A DNA stretch of 64,000 nt from an uncultured Pelagibacteraceae bacterium. GTDB taxonomy: Bacteria > Pseudomonadota > Alphaproteobacteria > Pelagibacterales > Pelagibacteraceae. The notes below the pieces were generated by a model. The model was not told the origin of the DNA. It did not search any database and saw only the letters and a program-made list of their open reading frames with translations. The DNA lies in NCBI GenBank assembly GCA_902627805.1, contig CACOKN010000003.1:62001-126000 (forward strand). Direction: 5' to 3'. Positions 17,053 to 26,541 of the stretch are shown here, in pieces (the stretch's first letter is position 1; the number at the start of each line of letters is the position of its first letter). Made by a program: the position numbers and the translations under genes.

Positions 17053-18792
17053 TTAAAAGAAGCCTAATTTTTTCTCACTATAAGACACGTGAAGATTTTT
17101 CACTTGTCTATAGTGGTTAAGCATCATTTTATGTGTTTCTCTTCCGATACCAGATTGTTTATATCCACCGAATGCAGCATGTGCAGGATAAGCATGGTAA
17201 CAGTTTGTCCAAACTCTACCCGCTTGTATTTCTCTACCCATTCTGTATGCAATGTTTCCATTTCTAGTCCAAACACCTGCACCTAAACCATAAAGTGTGT
17301 CATTAGCAATTTCTAATGCCTCTGCCTCATCTTTAAATTTAGTTACCGATACAACTGGTCCAAAAATTTCTTCTTGGAAGATACGCATTGAATTGTTACC
17401 CTCAAAAATAGTTGGCTCGATATAGTTTCCTTTTTCTAACCCACTATTGATTTTAGCAACACTTCCACCACATAGAACTTTGGCACCTTCTTTCTTACCT
17501 AAATCTAGATAAGATTTAATTTTTTCCATTTGTTCTAATGATGCTTGTGCTCCAATCATTGTTTCCATTTTTAAAGGATTATCTTGCTTAACAGCTTTAG
17601 TTCTAGCAATAGCCTTTTCCATGAACTTATCATAGATAGACTCTTGAACTAGTACCCTACTCGGACAAGTACAAACTTCACCTTGGTTTAAAGTGAACAT
17701 TGCAAAACCTTCAAGACATTTATCAAAGAAATCATCGTCTTTAGCCATGACGTCTTCAAAGAAAATGTTAGGAGATTTTCCACCTAGCTCCAACGTAATT
17801 GGTATTAAGTTTTGAGATGCATATTGCATTATCAATCTACCAGTTGTTGTTTCACCAGTAAAAGCAATCTTTTTGATTCTTTTAGATGATGCTAGTGGTT
17901 TACCAGCTTCTAAACCATAACCGCTTACAATATTTACTACTCCTGGAGGTAATAAGTCTCCAATAAGTTCCATAAGTAACATGATTGATGCTGGTGTTTG
18001 CTCAGCTGGTTTAAGCACTACACAGTTTCCTGCAGCTAAAGCTGGAGCAAGTTTCCAAGTTGCCATTAATAATGGAAAGTTCCAAGGTATAATTTGACCA
18101 ACTACACCTAAAGGCTCAGGAATGTGATAAGAATATTCACTATTGCTTATTTCGGCAACTGAACCTTCTTCTGCTCTGATTACTCCAGCAAAATATCTCC
18201 AATGATCTACTACTAGTGGTAAATCAGCAGCCATACATTCTCTTATCGGCTTACCATTATCTAAACATTCTGCAGTTGCTAACACATTAAGATTTTTCTC
18301 AATGACATCTGCAATTTTAAGAAGAATGTTTGATCTTTCCGTGATTGAAGTTTTACCCCAAGTTGGGAAAGCTGCGTGAGCTGCATCTAATGCAGCGTCT
18401 ACGTCTTTTTCATTTGATCGTGCGATCGAACAGATAACCTCATTTGAAATCGGTGAAGTATTATCAAAATACTTACCAGATTTTGGCTCCACAAACTTTC
18501 CGTTTATGTAGTTTCCATATTTTGCTTTAAATGGAAATTTAACCTTTAAATGAGAAGTATCTAATACAGATGACACTTTCATAGCTTCTGCACTCATTTT
18601 TTTTACTCCTCTTGTTTTTTTAGTTGGTTTTAGCTTATTATTTTTTCTAGATTTTTTTGAACGTTTCTTAGTCGCAGACTTCTTTATCACGACTTTTTTT
18701 TTCGTTTTTATTTTTTTTCTAGAAAATTTGACCAATTTATTTTTTTTTCTTTTGGTCTTTGGCTTAGCTTTAAACTTTCTTTTAGTAGCCAT
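17053..18792 (-). CDS. AldB-like aldehyde dehydrogenase with lysine-rich N-terminal extension
   Basis: Residues 66-579 form a complete aldehyde dehydrogenase close in length to AldB/ExaC (about 510 residues). They contain [14 protein letters not shown] with the catalytic Glu, GEVCTCPSR with the nucleophilic Cys, and [13 protein letters not shown]. The neighbouring DUF779 gene supports an acetaldehyde-type enzyme. Residues 1-65 hold 35 Lys/Arg and no acidic residue, like a histone H1-type tail. An AGGAG eight bases before Met66 (18597) suggests that a 514-residue form can start internally. The 18792 start has only a weak ribosome site, so two products are possible. Confidence 0.85.
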   Translation of the reverse strand: MATKRKFKAKPKTKRKKNKLVKFSRKKIKTKKKVVIKKSATKKRSKKSRKNNKLKPTKKTRGVKKMSAEAMKVSSVLDTSHLKVKFPFKAKYGNYINGKFVEPKSGKYFDNTSPISNEVICSIARSNEKDVDAALDAAHAAFPTWGKTSITERSNILLKIADVIEKNLNVLATAECLDNGKPIRECMAADLPLVVDHWRYFAGVIRAEEGSVAEISNSEYSYHIPEPLGVVGQIIPWNFPLLMATWKLAPALAAGNCVVLKPAEQTPASIMLLMELIGDLLPPGVVNIVSGYGLEAGKPLASSKRIKKIAFTGETTTGRLIMQYASQNLIPITLELGGKSPNIFFEDVMAKDDDFFDKCLEGFAMFTLNQGEVCTCPSRVLVQESIYDKFMEKAIARTKAVKQDNPLKMETMIGAQASLEQMEKIKSYLDLGKKEGAKVLCGGSVAKINSGLEKGNYIEPTIFEGNNSMRIFQEEIFGPVVSVTKFKDEAEALEIANDTLYGLGAGVWTRNGNIAYRMGREIQAGRVWTNCYHAYPAHAAFGGYKQSGIGRETHKMMLNHYRQVKNLHVSYSEKKLGFF

Positions 18793-18851
18793 ATACCCAT
18801 TAAACTAAGAATATTAGCTTGTGTCTATTTGTTAGAATTTTTATTTTCTAC

Positions 18852-18880
18852 CTACAATTGTAGTCATTACAACATGTTGT
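18852..18880. promoter_or_regulatory. Twin 12-base palindromes in a divergent promoter region
   Basis: CTACAATTGTAG (18852-18863) and ACAACATGTTGT (18869-18880) are both perfect 12-base palindromes, 17 bases apart centre to centre. They lie between the divergent aldehyde dehydrogenase and homocysteine methyltransferase genes. Both contain ACAA and TTGT half-sites. They have little or no loop, so a dimeric DNA-binding protein is more likely than an RNA hairpin. The regulator is unknown. Confidence 0.4.
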
Positions 18881-18931
18881 GTTTAGAATTAAATTGAATA
18901 ATATTTTCAATTAGGCAGTTAAATCAAATTA

Positions 18932-19840
18932 ATGGACAAAAATATCTTTAAAAGTTTGAAAATCTTAGATGGTGGGATGGGTCAAGAACTTCTTGCTAGA
19001 GGTATGAAGCCAAACGGTACTCTATGGAGTACCAATGCTTTACTTCATGAAAAATACCATAAACTTGTACTAGACACTCATCTCGATTTTATCAAAGCAG
19101 GTGCTGAAGTTATTGTAACAACAACTTTCACAACAAGAAAATCTCGTTTGAGAGATAATGATATTTTGGACAAATATGAATATTTAAACAAAAAAGCCGG
19201 TGAAATAGCTCTGAAAGTCAAAGAAACTTTTCCTAATGTTTTAATTGCTGGAGGCTTACCTCCTCAAAATTTAACATACGAAGCAGATGATAGAGAAGAA
19301 AATGAAATTATGGAAAATTTTAATAGTCAGGCAAAAATACTTAATCCTTATATAGATTTCTTTTATTTTGACGTTTTGAGTAGTGTAAGAGAGGTAAAAA
19401 TAGCTATGGAAAGTATTAAAGAATTTGACAAACCTTACCTCATAGGTGCACACATTTCAGATGGAACAAATTTACCTAGTGGTGAAAAAATTACTGACTT
19501 AATTAAGAATATTAAACATGAGAATTTACTAGGACTAATTTTATCCTGTGTGTCTCCTGAAAATTATGAACTTAATCTAGATGAATTAAAGAATTTAGGT
19601 ATTCCGTTTGGATTTAAATTAAATGCATTTGTAACTACTAATCCCAAACCAAATTATACTGGTGCATACAATAATAGTAAAACTGGGAACCCAAACGAAT
19701 TTCTTGGTGTCCGAAAAGATTTGACACCTGACAAAATGTATGAATTTGCAAAGAAGTTTAAAGATGCAGGAGCTACAATAATAGGCGGTTGTTGTGAAAC
19801 CAGGCCATCGCACATTAAAGCTTTTTCAAAACTTAAATAA
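18932..19840 (+). CDS. Homocysteine S-methyltransferase family protein
   Basis: A 302-residue single-domain methyltransferase of the BHMT/MmuM/MetH-N family. The opening LDGGMGQELLARG is typical, and the three zinc-binding cysteines are in place: Cys206 in LSCVSPE and Cys287-Cys288 in GGCCETRP. Such enzymes transfer a methyl group from betaine, S-methylmethionine or a related donor to homocysteine, making methionine in the cytoplasm. The donor cannot be told from the sequence. I looked for a SAM riboswitch in the 139-base leader, as known upstream of SAR11 bhmT, and saw none. Confidence 0.85.
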   Translation: MDKNIFKSLKILDGGMGQELLARGMKPNGTLWSTNALLHEKYHKLVLDTHLDFIKAGAEVIVTTTFTTRKSRLRDNDILDKYEYLNKKAGEIALKVKETFPNVLIAGGLPPQNLTYEADDREENEIMENFNSQAKILNPYIDFFYFDVLSSVREVKIAMESIKEFDKPYLIGAHISDGTNLPSGEKITDLIKNIKHENLLGLILSCVSPENYELNLDELKNLGIPFGFKLNAFVTTNPKPNYTGAYNNSKTGNPNEFLGVRKDLTPDKMYEFAKKFKDAGATIIGGCCETRPSHIKAFSKLK

Positions 19841-20720
19841 GTTTTGAGCTATCTGCTTTTCTTACAAAATAAATACCCACCACAACAGCTATTAGTGAAA
19901 CTAATACTTTAATTGTTATTAATTCCTTTAAGAAAATATAACTTAAGATAGTTCCAAAGATTGGAATCAAATATGATACTTGAGATTGAAAAATTAAACC
20001 ATTATTAACTAAAATTCTAAATCTTAACAACCAAGCAAGGCCAGTTGAGACAAACCCCAAATATATGACAGATATTGTTGAGTCTACTCTTGGTATAGTA
20101 TTCCATGGTTGCTCAATAAAACCGACTAAAGGAATTAAAATTATTACTGCCCATATTAAAATGGAACCAGTAACATTTTCATTTTTTTTCTTACTTATTT
20201 TTAGAGTCAGAACTCCACCAATTACATAACATGTAGAACCAACAAGTATTAATATTGCTGAAAAAAAATTATTTTCATCAATTAATAAGTTATCTGAAAA
20301 TAGATACAATATTCCCGCGAAACCAATTAATATTCCAAAAGTTTTTATAAAATTAAATTTTTCATTTTTTGTATAGAAGTGACCAAGGACTGTTGAGCTT
20401 AATGGTGTTGTTGACATCAGAATTGCAGCTAAATTACTTTGTACAGATTTTACTCCATAAGCTATAAGAAAAAATGGAGCAACTAAGTTTATAAATCCAA
20501 TTAGTGCAAACCAATGCCAATCTTTGGAAAATGCTTCAATCTTAATATTCTTAAAATAACATAATAATAAAACTGGTATTGCGCCAAAAAAAACTCTTAA
20601 AAAAGCAATAGTAACTGGACCAAATGAATAAGTTGCTATTTTAATGTTAAAAAAAGCTGAAGCCCAAATAAGTGCTAAAAAAGTTAATAAAACATAATCT
20701 AATAATTTTGGTTGTCTCAT
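19833..20720 (-). CDS. EamA-family (DMT) transporter
   Basis: A 295-residue membrane protein with ten hydrophobic helices arranged as two EamA repeats. The first repeat has FLALIWASAFFNIKIA and FLRVFFGAIPVL. The second closes with SYLIPIFGTILSYIFLKE, the typical end of the drug/metabolite transporter fold. It probably exports or imports a small metabolite. Its ATG overlaps the stop of the upstream YbaK gene (ATGA), so both are translated from one mRNA. It converges with the methyltransferase gene with 8 overlapping bases. Substrate unknown. Confidence 0.85.
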   Translation of the reverse strand: MRQPKLLDYVLLTFLALIWASAFFNIKIATYSFGPVTIAFLRVFFGAIPVLLLCYFKNIKIEAFSKDWHWFALIGFINLVAPFFLIAYGVKSVQSNLAAILMSTTPLSSTVLGHFYTKNEKFNFIKTFGILIGFAGILYLFSDNLLIDENNFFSAILILVGSTCYVIGGVLTLKISKKKNENVTGSILIWAVIILIPLVGFIEQPWNTIPRVDSTISVIYLGFVSTGLAWLLRFRILVNNGLIFQSQVSYLIPIFGTILSYIFLKELITIKVLVSLIAVVVGIYFVRKADSSKLI

Positions 20721-21196
20721 TCTACGATATCTTTAATTGAACCATTAGTTATTTCTTTTAAATTCTTATAAGTTATTTTAAATACACAATTTGGATGCCC
20801 AGCAGCTGCAAATAGATTTTCATATCTATTTAAAGAATCATCAATAAATATTTTAATCTTAGTTAGATGACCTATTGGTGAAACACCACCAATTGTAAAT
20901 CCAGTTATACTTTTTACCTCATCAGCGGATGCCATGGAAGCATCTTTAATTTTTAGAGTTTTTTTTACTTTATTTAGGCTAACTTTTTTATCTCCACTCA
21001 CTAAACATAAAACAAAATTATTCTCTGTTTTAAAAAGTAAACTTTTTACTATTGCACCTATCTCGCAACCTAAAGATGAAGCTGCCTCTTCTGCAGTTCT
21101 TGCTGATGTTTCCAGAGCCTTGACGCTTAGATTTTTATCAAATTCTTTCAACAATTTTTCTACTTTTTTAACTGCTACTTTGTCTAATATACTCAT
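20717..21196 (-). CDS. YbaK/EbsC-type aminoacyl-tRNA editing protein
   Basis: A 159-residue protein of the YbaK/ProX editing-domain family. It shows the conserved EIGAIVKSLLFK with the functional lysine, the CLVSGDKKV strand, and the GFTIGGVSPIGH and FAAAGHPNCVFKI motifs. Such free-standing proteins hydrolyse mischarged tRNA, for example Cys-tRNA(Pro) or Ala-tRNA(Pro). Which tRNA is edited is not visible. The downstream EamA transporter gene overlaps it by 4 bases. Confidence 0.85.
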   Translation of the reverse strand: MSILDKVAVKKVEKLLKEFDKNLSVKALETSARTAEEAASSLGCEIGAIVKSLLFKTENNFVLCLVSGDKKVSLNKVKKTLKIKDASMASADEVKSITGFTIGGVSPIGHLTKIKIFIDDSLNRYENLFAAAGHPNCVFKITYKNLKEITNGSIKDIVE

Positions 21197-21335
21197 TATT
21201 CAACCTTTAATTGTTATTCTTTATTTTTAAATATTAATACACTTATGTAAAAATTGCATAGGTGATATTTATTAAAAGGGTATTATTTATTTGCTTGAAT
21301 TTGATAGATATGTCTAGTTTTAAGTAGGAGAATAT

Positions 21336-22742
21336 ATGAGTGTTAAGGATGTTTTAAAAACAATTAAAGATAAAGAAATTGAATACGTTGATTTAAGATT
21401 TACAGACCCAAGAGGTAAGCTTCAACATGTAACCATGGATGGGAAAATGGTGGATGATGAGATGTTAAATGAAGGTATTTTCTTTGATGGCTCGTCAATT
21501 GCGGGATGGAAAGCTATCAACGAGTCTGATATGATCCTTAAACCAGACGTTTCTAGAATAGTTGTAGATCCTTTCACATCTCACAACACCTTAAATATAT
21601 TTTGCGATGTATTAGATGCAATTAAAAAAGATCCATATGAAAGAGATCCAAGAGGGACCGCAAAAAAAGCTGAAGCATATTTAAAAAAAACAGGTATTGG
21701 AGATAAAGCTTATTTTGGTCCTGAAGCAGAATTTTTCGTGTTTGATGATGTCAGATTTAAGAATGATATGAATGAAACAGGTTTTAAAATAGATAGCAAA
21801 GAAGGACCTTATAACTCTGGAAAAGAATACGAAAATGGTAATATGGGTCATAGACCAGGAATTAAAGGTGGTTATTTTCCTGTCCCACCAGTTGATAGTG
21901 AGCAAGATATGAGAAGTGAGTATTTAAAGGCAATGAAAGACATGGGTATTAAAGTTGAAAAACACCACCATGAAGTTGCTCCTAGTCAACATGAATTAGG
22001 AATGTATTTTGGAACACTTGTTGATCAAGCTGATAACTTACAACTTTACAAGTACGCAGTTCACATGGTTTCACATTCCTTTGGTAAAACTGCAACTTTT
22101 ATGCCAAAGCCAGTAAAAGGTGACAATGGATCTGGAATGCACGTGCACCAATCTATTTGGAAAGGCAACACAGCTTTATTTTCAGGAAATAAATATGCTG
22201 GCTTATCTGATTTAGCTTTAAATTATATTGGGGGAATTTTAAAACACGCAAAAGCTATTAATGCTTTTTCAAATGCTACAACAAATAGTTACAAAAGATT
22301 AATTCCAGGATTTGAAGCTCCCGTATTATTAGCTTACTCAGCAAGAAATAGATCGGCTTCGTGTAGAATTCCAATAACTTTAAGCAAAAAAGCTGCAAGA
22401 TGCGAAATAAGATTTGGTGATGCAGCTGGAAATCCATACTTGACCTTTGCTGCAATGCTGATGGCTGGATTAGATGGTATTAAAAATAAAATTGATCCAG
22501 GTAAATCATTTGATAAAGATCTTTATGCTTTATCAGAGAGTGAAGTTAAAAAAATACCAACTGTTTGTGGCTCATTAAGAGAGGCAATGGAAAGTTTAGA
22601 TAAAGATAGAGACTTTTTAAAACAAGGTAATGTTTTTACTGATGATCAAATTGATGCTTATATTGCCTTAAAATTTGAGGAAATTCATAATTTTGAACAC
22701 ACACCGCACCCTATTGAGTTCGAGATGTACTATAGTTGTTAA
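21336..22742 (+). CDS. glnA: Glutamine synthetase type I
   Basis: A 468-residue GSI enzyme that makes glutamine from glutamate, ammonia and ATP. It shows FDGSSIAGW, the catalytic [31 protein letters not shown] and [10 protein letters not shown] motifs in order. Tyr397 in [10 protein letters not shown] is at exactly the E. coli adenylylation position, so control by GlnE-type adenylylation is possible. The start has a TAGGAG site. No glnB lies beside it in this window. It ends directly against a small gene on the other strand. Confidence 0.97.
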   Translation: MSVKDVLKTIKDKEIEYVDLRFTDPRGKLQHVTMDGKMVDDEMLNEGIFFDGSSIAGWKAINESDMILKPDVSRIVVDPFTSHNTLNIFCDVLDAIKKDPYERDPRGTAKKAEAYLKKTGIGDKAYFGPEAEFFVFDDVRFKNDMNETGFKIDSKEGPYNSGKEYENGNMGHRPGIKGGYFPVPPVDSEQDMRSEYLKAMKDMGIKVEKHHHEVAPSQHELGMYFGTLVDQADNLQLYKYAVHMVSHSFGKTATFMPKPVKGDNGSGMHVHQSIWKGNTALFSGNKYAGLSDLALNYIGGILKHAKAINAFSNATTNSYKRLIPGFEAPVLLAYSARNRSASCRIPITLSKKAARCEIRFGDAAGNPYLTFAAMLMAGLDGIKNKIDPGKSFDKDLYALSESEVKKIPTVCGSLREAMESLDKDRDFLKQGNVFTDDQIDAYIALKFEEIHNFEHTPHPIEFEMYYSC

Positions 22743-22913
22743 TTATTGTCTTGTAGTGGCAACTTTGTTTTTGCCAGGACCTTTTTTAACAACATAATCC
22801 TGAGTTCCATTTGCACCAGTATTAACTGATTTAATCAGAGATCTAATAAAGTTTTTTCTTTTTTCTTTTCTAGCCTCTGAATTAAGCAAATTTCTAAATT
22901 CAAATTTATTCAT
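22743..22913 (-). CDS. Small basic hypothetical protein
   Basis: A possible 56-residue protein (MNKFEFRNLLNSEARKEKRK at its start) rich in Lys, Arg and Asn, with no hydrophobic segment. I do not recognise a family. An ATG five codons further upstream also exists and neither start has a convincing ribosome binding site. Its stop touches the glnA stop. The balanced, hydrophilic composition and the lack of any other explanation for the 230 bases between glnA and sufA favour a real gene, but a chance reading frame is possible. Confidence 0.4.
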   Translation of the reverse strand: MNKFEFRNLLNSEARKEKRKNFIRSLIKSVNTGANGTQDYVVKKGPGKNKVATTRQ

Positions 22914-22979
22914 TAGTAAAATATACACTAGTTATGCGTTTTTAGCAATACTGCTATGCAACTTATGGGATACTAAATT

Positions 22980-23315
22980 TTACTCTACTTTAAAGGACTC
23001 GCCGCAACCACATCTCTCTGTTTCATTGGGGTTATTAAACACAAAAGTTGAGGAAAAATCCTCTTTTTTGTAATCCATCTCAGTACCTAATAAATACATC
23101 ACGGCCGCAGAATCTATAAAAACCTTTACTCCTTTATCCTCAATTACCTCATCATTCGGATTAAGCACTTTAGAATATTCCATTACATATGACATGCCTG
23201 CACATCCTCCAGATTTAACAGAAACTCTTACTCCTAAAGCATCTTTTTCGGCACTAGACATAATTTCTTTGATTCTGTTTGCTGCATTTTTACTTAATTT
23301 AATTATAGGACTCAT
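22980..23315 (-). CDS. sufA: A-type iron-sulfur carrier protein (SufA/ErpA/IscA family)
   Basis: A 111-residue HesB/IscA-type protein with the three cluster-binding cysteines, one in SGGCAGMSY and two in the C-terminal CGCGESF. It carries assembled clusters from the SufBCD scaffold to target enzymes. It is the last gene of the suf operon and shares its first base with the last base of the preceding sufT. The subgroup (SufA versus ErpA) is chosen from operon position. Confidence 0.9.
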   Translation of the reverse strand: MSPIIKLSKNAANRIKEIMSSAEKDALGVRVSVKSGGCAGMSYVMEYSKVLNPNDEVIEDKGVKVFIDSAAVMYLLGTEMDYKKEDFSSTFVFNNPNETERCGCGESFKVE

Positions 23316-23611
23316 TATAAATTTAACTCCAACTTAGCAGCATCAGACATCATGTCTTTATTCCAAGGTGGATCCCAAACTAATTGAAGATCGACATCGT
23401 TAATTCCCTCAACTTGCATAGCTCCTTCTTTAACTTCTTTAGGTAAACTTTCTGCAACAGGACAGTTTGGTGTAGTTAAGGTCATTTTAATTTCAGCTTT
23501 ATTTCCTTTTACTTGAATATCATAAATTAAACCAAGTTCGTAAATATTAACTGGTAACTCAGGATCATAAATTTTTCTTATTTCATTTATTATTTTTTCT
23601 TTAATTTCCAT
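23315..23611 (-). CDS. sufT: MIP18-family (DUF59) SUF assembly protein SufT
   Basis: A 98-residue protein of the DUF59/MIP18 family. It has the conserved IYDPELPVNIYELGLIYDI opening and the TTPNCPVAESLP loop with the functional cysteine. SufT-type proteins help mature iron-sulfur proteins and are commonly encoded in suf operons. The gene lies 4 bases after sufU. No fused domain is seen. Confidence 0.9.
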   Translation of the reverse strand: MEIKEKIINEIRKIYDPELPVNIYELGLIYDIQVKGNKAEIKMTLTTPNCPVAESLPKEVKEGAMQVEGINDVDLQLVWDPPWNKDMMSDAAKLELNL

Positions 23612-23615
23612 TGAT

Positions 23616-24080
23616 CTAATCTTCTGTGCTCACTTGTTTTCCATCATCTTCCATTGCAGAAATTAAAGTGTGCCATGATAAAGTAGCACATTTTACCCTC
23701 ATAGGGTATTGCTTAACTCCTGAAAGACACATTAGCTTTGTTTTATCATCTTCCTCTAAAATTGAAGACTTTAGTTCTGGATTTTCTTTTATCATTCCAA
23801 GAAAATCATCTATAATTTCTTTAGCTTCATTGTCACTTTTTCCTTTAATCAAATCTGTCATTATTGAAGCAGAGGCCATTGAAATCGCACAACCACTTCC
23901 TTCAAAAGAAATATCTTCAACTTTTCTTTGATTGTTAAGTTTTAAATAAACATGCACATTGTCTCCACATAAAGGGTTATTTCCTTTAGCATCTTTATTA
24001 AAATCATTAGTCTTCCTCAAATTCCTCGGATTTTTTCCATGTTCTAAAATTATTTCTTGATATAATTCTTTCAAATTCAT
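23616..24080 (-). CDS. sufU: SufU/IscU-like iron-sulfur scaffold or sulfur-transfer protein
   Basis: A 154-residue IscU-fold protein with the cysteines in NPLCGDNV, GSGCAISMASAS and CLSGVKQYPMRVKCATL. The insertion between the second and third cysteine is the mark of SufU as opposed to IscU. SufU accepts sulfur from SufS and passes it to SufBCD, usually as a zinc protein. Its ATG overlaps the sufS stop (ATGA), giving coupled translation. No sufE is present in the operon, which fits SufU taking its place. Confidence 0.9.
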   Translation of the reverse strand: MNLKELYQEIILEHGKNPRNLRKTNDFNKDAKGNNPLCGDNVHVYLKLNNQRKVEDISFEGSGCAISMASASIMTDLIKGKSDNEAKEIIDDFLGMIKENPELKSSILEEDDKTKLMCLSGVKQYPMRVKCATLSWHTLISAMEDDGKQVSTED

Positions 24081-25297
24081 TTTAAATCAAAAATTTTTTT
24101 ACATTTGTTTATAGAATCATTTAATTGATCAAAATCACTTTTAGTATTATAGACACCTACTGATGCTCTTGCACTTGCTGGTATAGCAAGTTTATCGTGT
24201 AATATTTGACAACAATGGTGTCCAGCTCTAATAGCTACTCCATCTTCATCCAGTATTGTAGCAATGTCATGTGGATGAACTCCTTCAATCGTAAATGATA
24301 GAACACCACCTTTATTTTTTGGATTACCAATTAATTTAACTGAGTTATTCTTTTTTAAAATTTCTTGACCATATTCGATTAATTCTTTTTCGTGTTTAAT
24401 TATATTTTCAATTCCAATACTTTCTAAAAATTTTATAGATTTATCAAAAGCTATTACTTGAGCAGTAGCCATGGTTCCTGCCTCATACTTATTTGGGAGG
24501 TCTCCGTAAGTAATTCGATCTTTTTTTACCTCTTTTATCATTCCACCACCGCCTTGATATGGCGGAAGTTCCTCTAACCATTTTTTTTTACCATATAAAA
24601 TTCCTAATCCTGTCGGTCCATACATTTTGTGACAAGAAATTGCATAGAAATCACAATCAAGATCTTGCATATCTAATTTTAAATGTGGAGCGCCCTGACA
24701 ACCGTCAACTACAACAATAATGTCTTTAGAATGCGCAATCTCAGTAATCTCTTTAATTGGCAATATAGCTCCAGTGACATTAGATAAATGATTGATAGCT
24801 ATTACTTTAGTTTTTGACGTAATTTTCTTTTCAATATTCTCTATTGGAATTTCACCATCTTCATTGATTTCTGCGAAATTAATTTTAATATTTTTTGATT
24901 TTCTTAAATAGTGCCATGGTACATAATTTGAATGGTGCTCCAATTCAGTTAATAATATTTCATCACCTTCATTTAAATATTTTTGACCTAGTGTATTAGC
25001 AACTAAGTTTAGAGCTTCTGTTGCGCCTTTTGTAAAAACAATCTCATTTTTATCTTTCGCATTTATGTATTTTTGAACTGAAATTCTGGTATTTTCATAC
25101 AAATTAGTTGCTGCAACTGCTAAATAATGAATGCTTCTTCCAACATTTGAAAATTCTTTTGTATAAAATTCATTTATTCTATCAATAACAACCTTGGGTT
25201 TCTGCGATGAATTTGCACTATCTAAATAAACTAAATCATTATTTTGAATCTTTTCATCAAATATTGGGAATTCTTTTTTAATTGTGTTTATATTCAT
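24077..25297 (-). CDS. sufS: Cysteine desulfurase SufS
   Basis: A 406-residue PLP enzyme of the class V aminotransferase fold. The PLP lysine is in DFYAISCHKMYGPTG, the His stacking on PLP in ELEHHSN, and the active-site Cys in RAGHHCCQ near the C-terminus, as in group II desulfurases. It releases sulfur from cysteine for cluster assembly. Both gene ends overlap their neighbours by 4 bases, with sufD upstream and sufU downstream. Confidence 0.95.
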   Translation of the reverse strand: MNINTIKKEFPIFDEKIQNNDLVYLDSANSSQKPKVVIDRINEFYTKEFSNVGRSIHYLAVAATNLYENTRISVQKYINAKDKNEIVFTKGATEALNLVANTLGQKYLNEGDEILLTELEHHSNYVPWHYLRKSKNIKINFAEINEDGEIPIENIEKKITSKTKVIAINHLSNVTGAILPIKEITEIAHSKDIIVVVDGCQGAPHLKLDMQDLDCDFYAISCHKMYGPTGLGILYGKKKWLEELPPYQGGGGMIKEVKKDRITYGDLPNKYEAGTMATAQVIAFDKSIKFLESIGIENIIKHEKELIEYGQEILKKNNSVKLIGNPKNKGGVLSFTIEGVHPHDIATILDEDGVAIRAGHHCCQILHDKLAIPASARASVGVYNTKSDFDQLNDSINKCKKIFDLK

Positions 25298-26541
25298 TCT
25301 GTTAATCCGATCATATTTTTAATCAAGTTTCTAATTTCAGCATCAGTAATTTTTTCAACTACATCTAATAAAAAACCATTTATTAAAAGTTCTTTTGACT
25401 CTTTGTAGTTAAGTCCTCTAGACATTAAATAAAATATTGAATTTTCATTTAGACTGCCTGATGCTGATCCATGTGAGCACTTAACATCGTCAGCATAAAT
25501 CTCTAATTCTGGTTTAGCATTAAATTCAGAAGTTTCATCTAACAAAATTGCTTTGCTCAATTGATAGCCGTCAGTTTTTTGAGCAATTGAATCTACATAT
25601 ATTCTTCCTTGATACACAGCTTTTGAATTCTTTCCAAGCACACTTTTAATAAGCTGAAAACTTTTTGTATTTTCAACTAAGTGATTAATTGATGTTCTTA
25701 TTTCGTGCTGTTTATCATCCTTTAACGAGAAAATTCCATTTACAAAAGCTGATGAATATTCTCCTTTGAGATTACAATTTATTTCATTTTTAAAGTAATC
25801 AGAACTAGCTGAAAAAATAAATGTTTCTGAAATACTGTTTTTTTCCTGGTTTATATTATTGTATGAATACTTTATGTTCTTATTAAAAGACTTATCAATT
25901 TTATAATTTTTAAGAATTGACTCTTTTTTAAGATCAAAATTATATAAAATGTTCATAAAATTTGTATCTGAAACATCACTAAAAAAATCTATTAACTTTA
26001 ATGAGCTGTTTTGCTCAAGCTCAAAATCCAGTCTCAAATTGATATTTTTTGATTTCATTTTTTCATTAGTTAAATGATATATGATTAAAGGTTTTTTTAT
26101 TGTGTAACCTTTTTTAATTAAAATCTTAAAATATTTATTACTAAAAGCGTTATTCAAATCAATTAAGGAATTGTTATTATCAAATTTGTAATCTATTTTA
26201 AAATCATCAAAAATTTCGATTTGATTTTTATCTTCATAATTAAAATCAATTTTTTCAATTCTTCCATTTATAAAAATTATTTTATTATGTTCAAGACCAC
26301 CAATAAAAATTGAAGTATCAATTTTATTCGTTGTAGAATAATCATTATAAAAACTAAGTTCATTTATGTTTTTATTTATAATTTGCTCTAAATCTAAAAA
26401 CTTCCAATTCTCAAGTTTTCTATTAGGAAAACCATTTTTAATAAATTTGTCTAAGTAAAATTTTTTAGTCTCAACATCTTTATTTGAAAAACTTGACACT
26501 TTCTGTATTTTCTCAAAATCTATTTTTAATTGTTCTTTCAT
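25294..26541 (-). CDS. sufD: Fe-S assembly scaffold protein SufD
   Basis: A 415-residue protein. Its C-terminal half has the SufB/SufD beta-helix signature (AVYQGRIYVDSIAQKTDGYQ, ADDVKCSHGSASG, a His-containing motif important for the SufBCD complex). The N-terminal part is poorly conserved and A/T-driven in composition, as usual for SufD. It forms the SufBC2D scaffold with SufB and SufC. The gene follows sufC without a gap. Confidence 0.92.
   Translation of the reverse strand: MKEQLKIDFEKIQKVSSFSNKDVETKKFYLDKFIKNGFPNRKLENWKFLDLEQIINKNINELSFYNDYSTTNKIDTSIFIGGLEHNKIIFINGRIEKIDFNYEDKNQIEIFDDFKIDYKFDNNNSLIDLNNAFSNKYFKILIKKGYTIKKPLIIYHLTNEKMKSKNINLRLDFELEQNSSLKLIDFFSDVSDTNFMNILYNFDLKKESILKNYKIDKSFNKNIKYSYNNINQEKNSISETFIFSASSDYFKNEINCNLKGEYSSAFVNGIFSLKDDKQHEIRTSINHLVENTKSFQLIKSVLGKNSKAVYQGRIYVDSIAQKTDGYQLSKAILLDETSEFNAKPELEIYADDVKCSHGSASGSLNENSIFYLMSRGLNYKESKELLINGFLLDVVEKITDAEIRNLIKNMIGLTE

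Noticed and set aside
18793..18931. A SAM riboswitch before the homocysteine methyltransferase gene, as known for SAR11 bhmT
   Set aside because: No recognisable SAM-II or SAM-V pseudoknot could be traced in the leader; only DNA palindromes were seen. A covariance-model search would settle it.
22757..22786. A hairpin (TGGCAA with TTGCCA) followed by six T as glnA terminator
   Set aside because: The stem has only 6 base pairs, a large loop and a GGACC gap before the T-run, and lies within a possible small gene; too weak to call.
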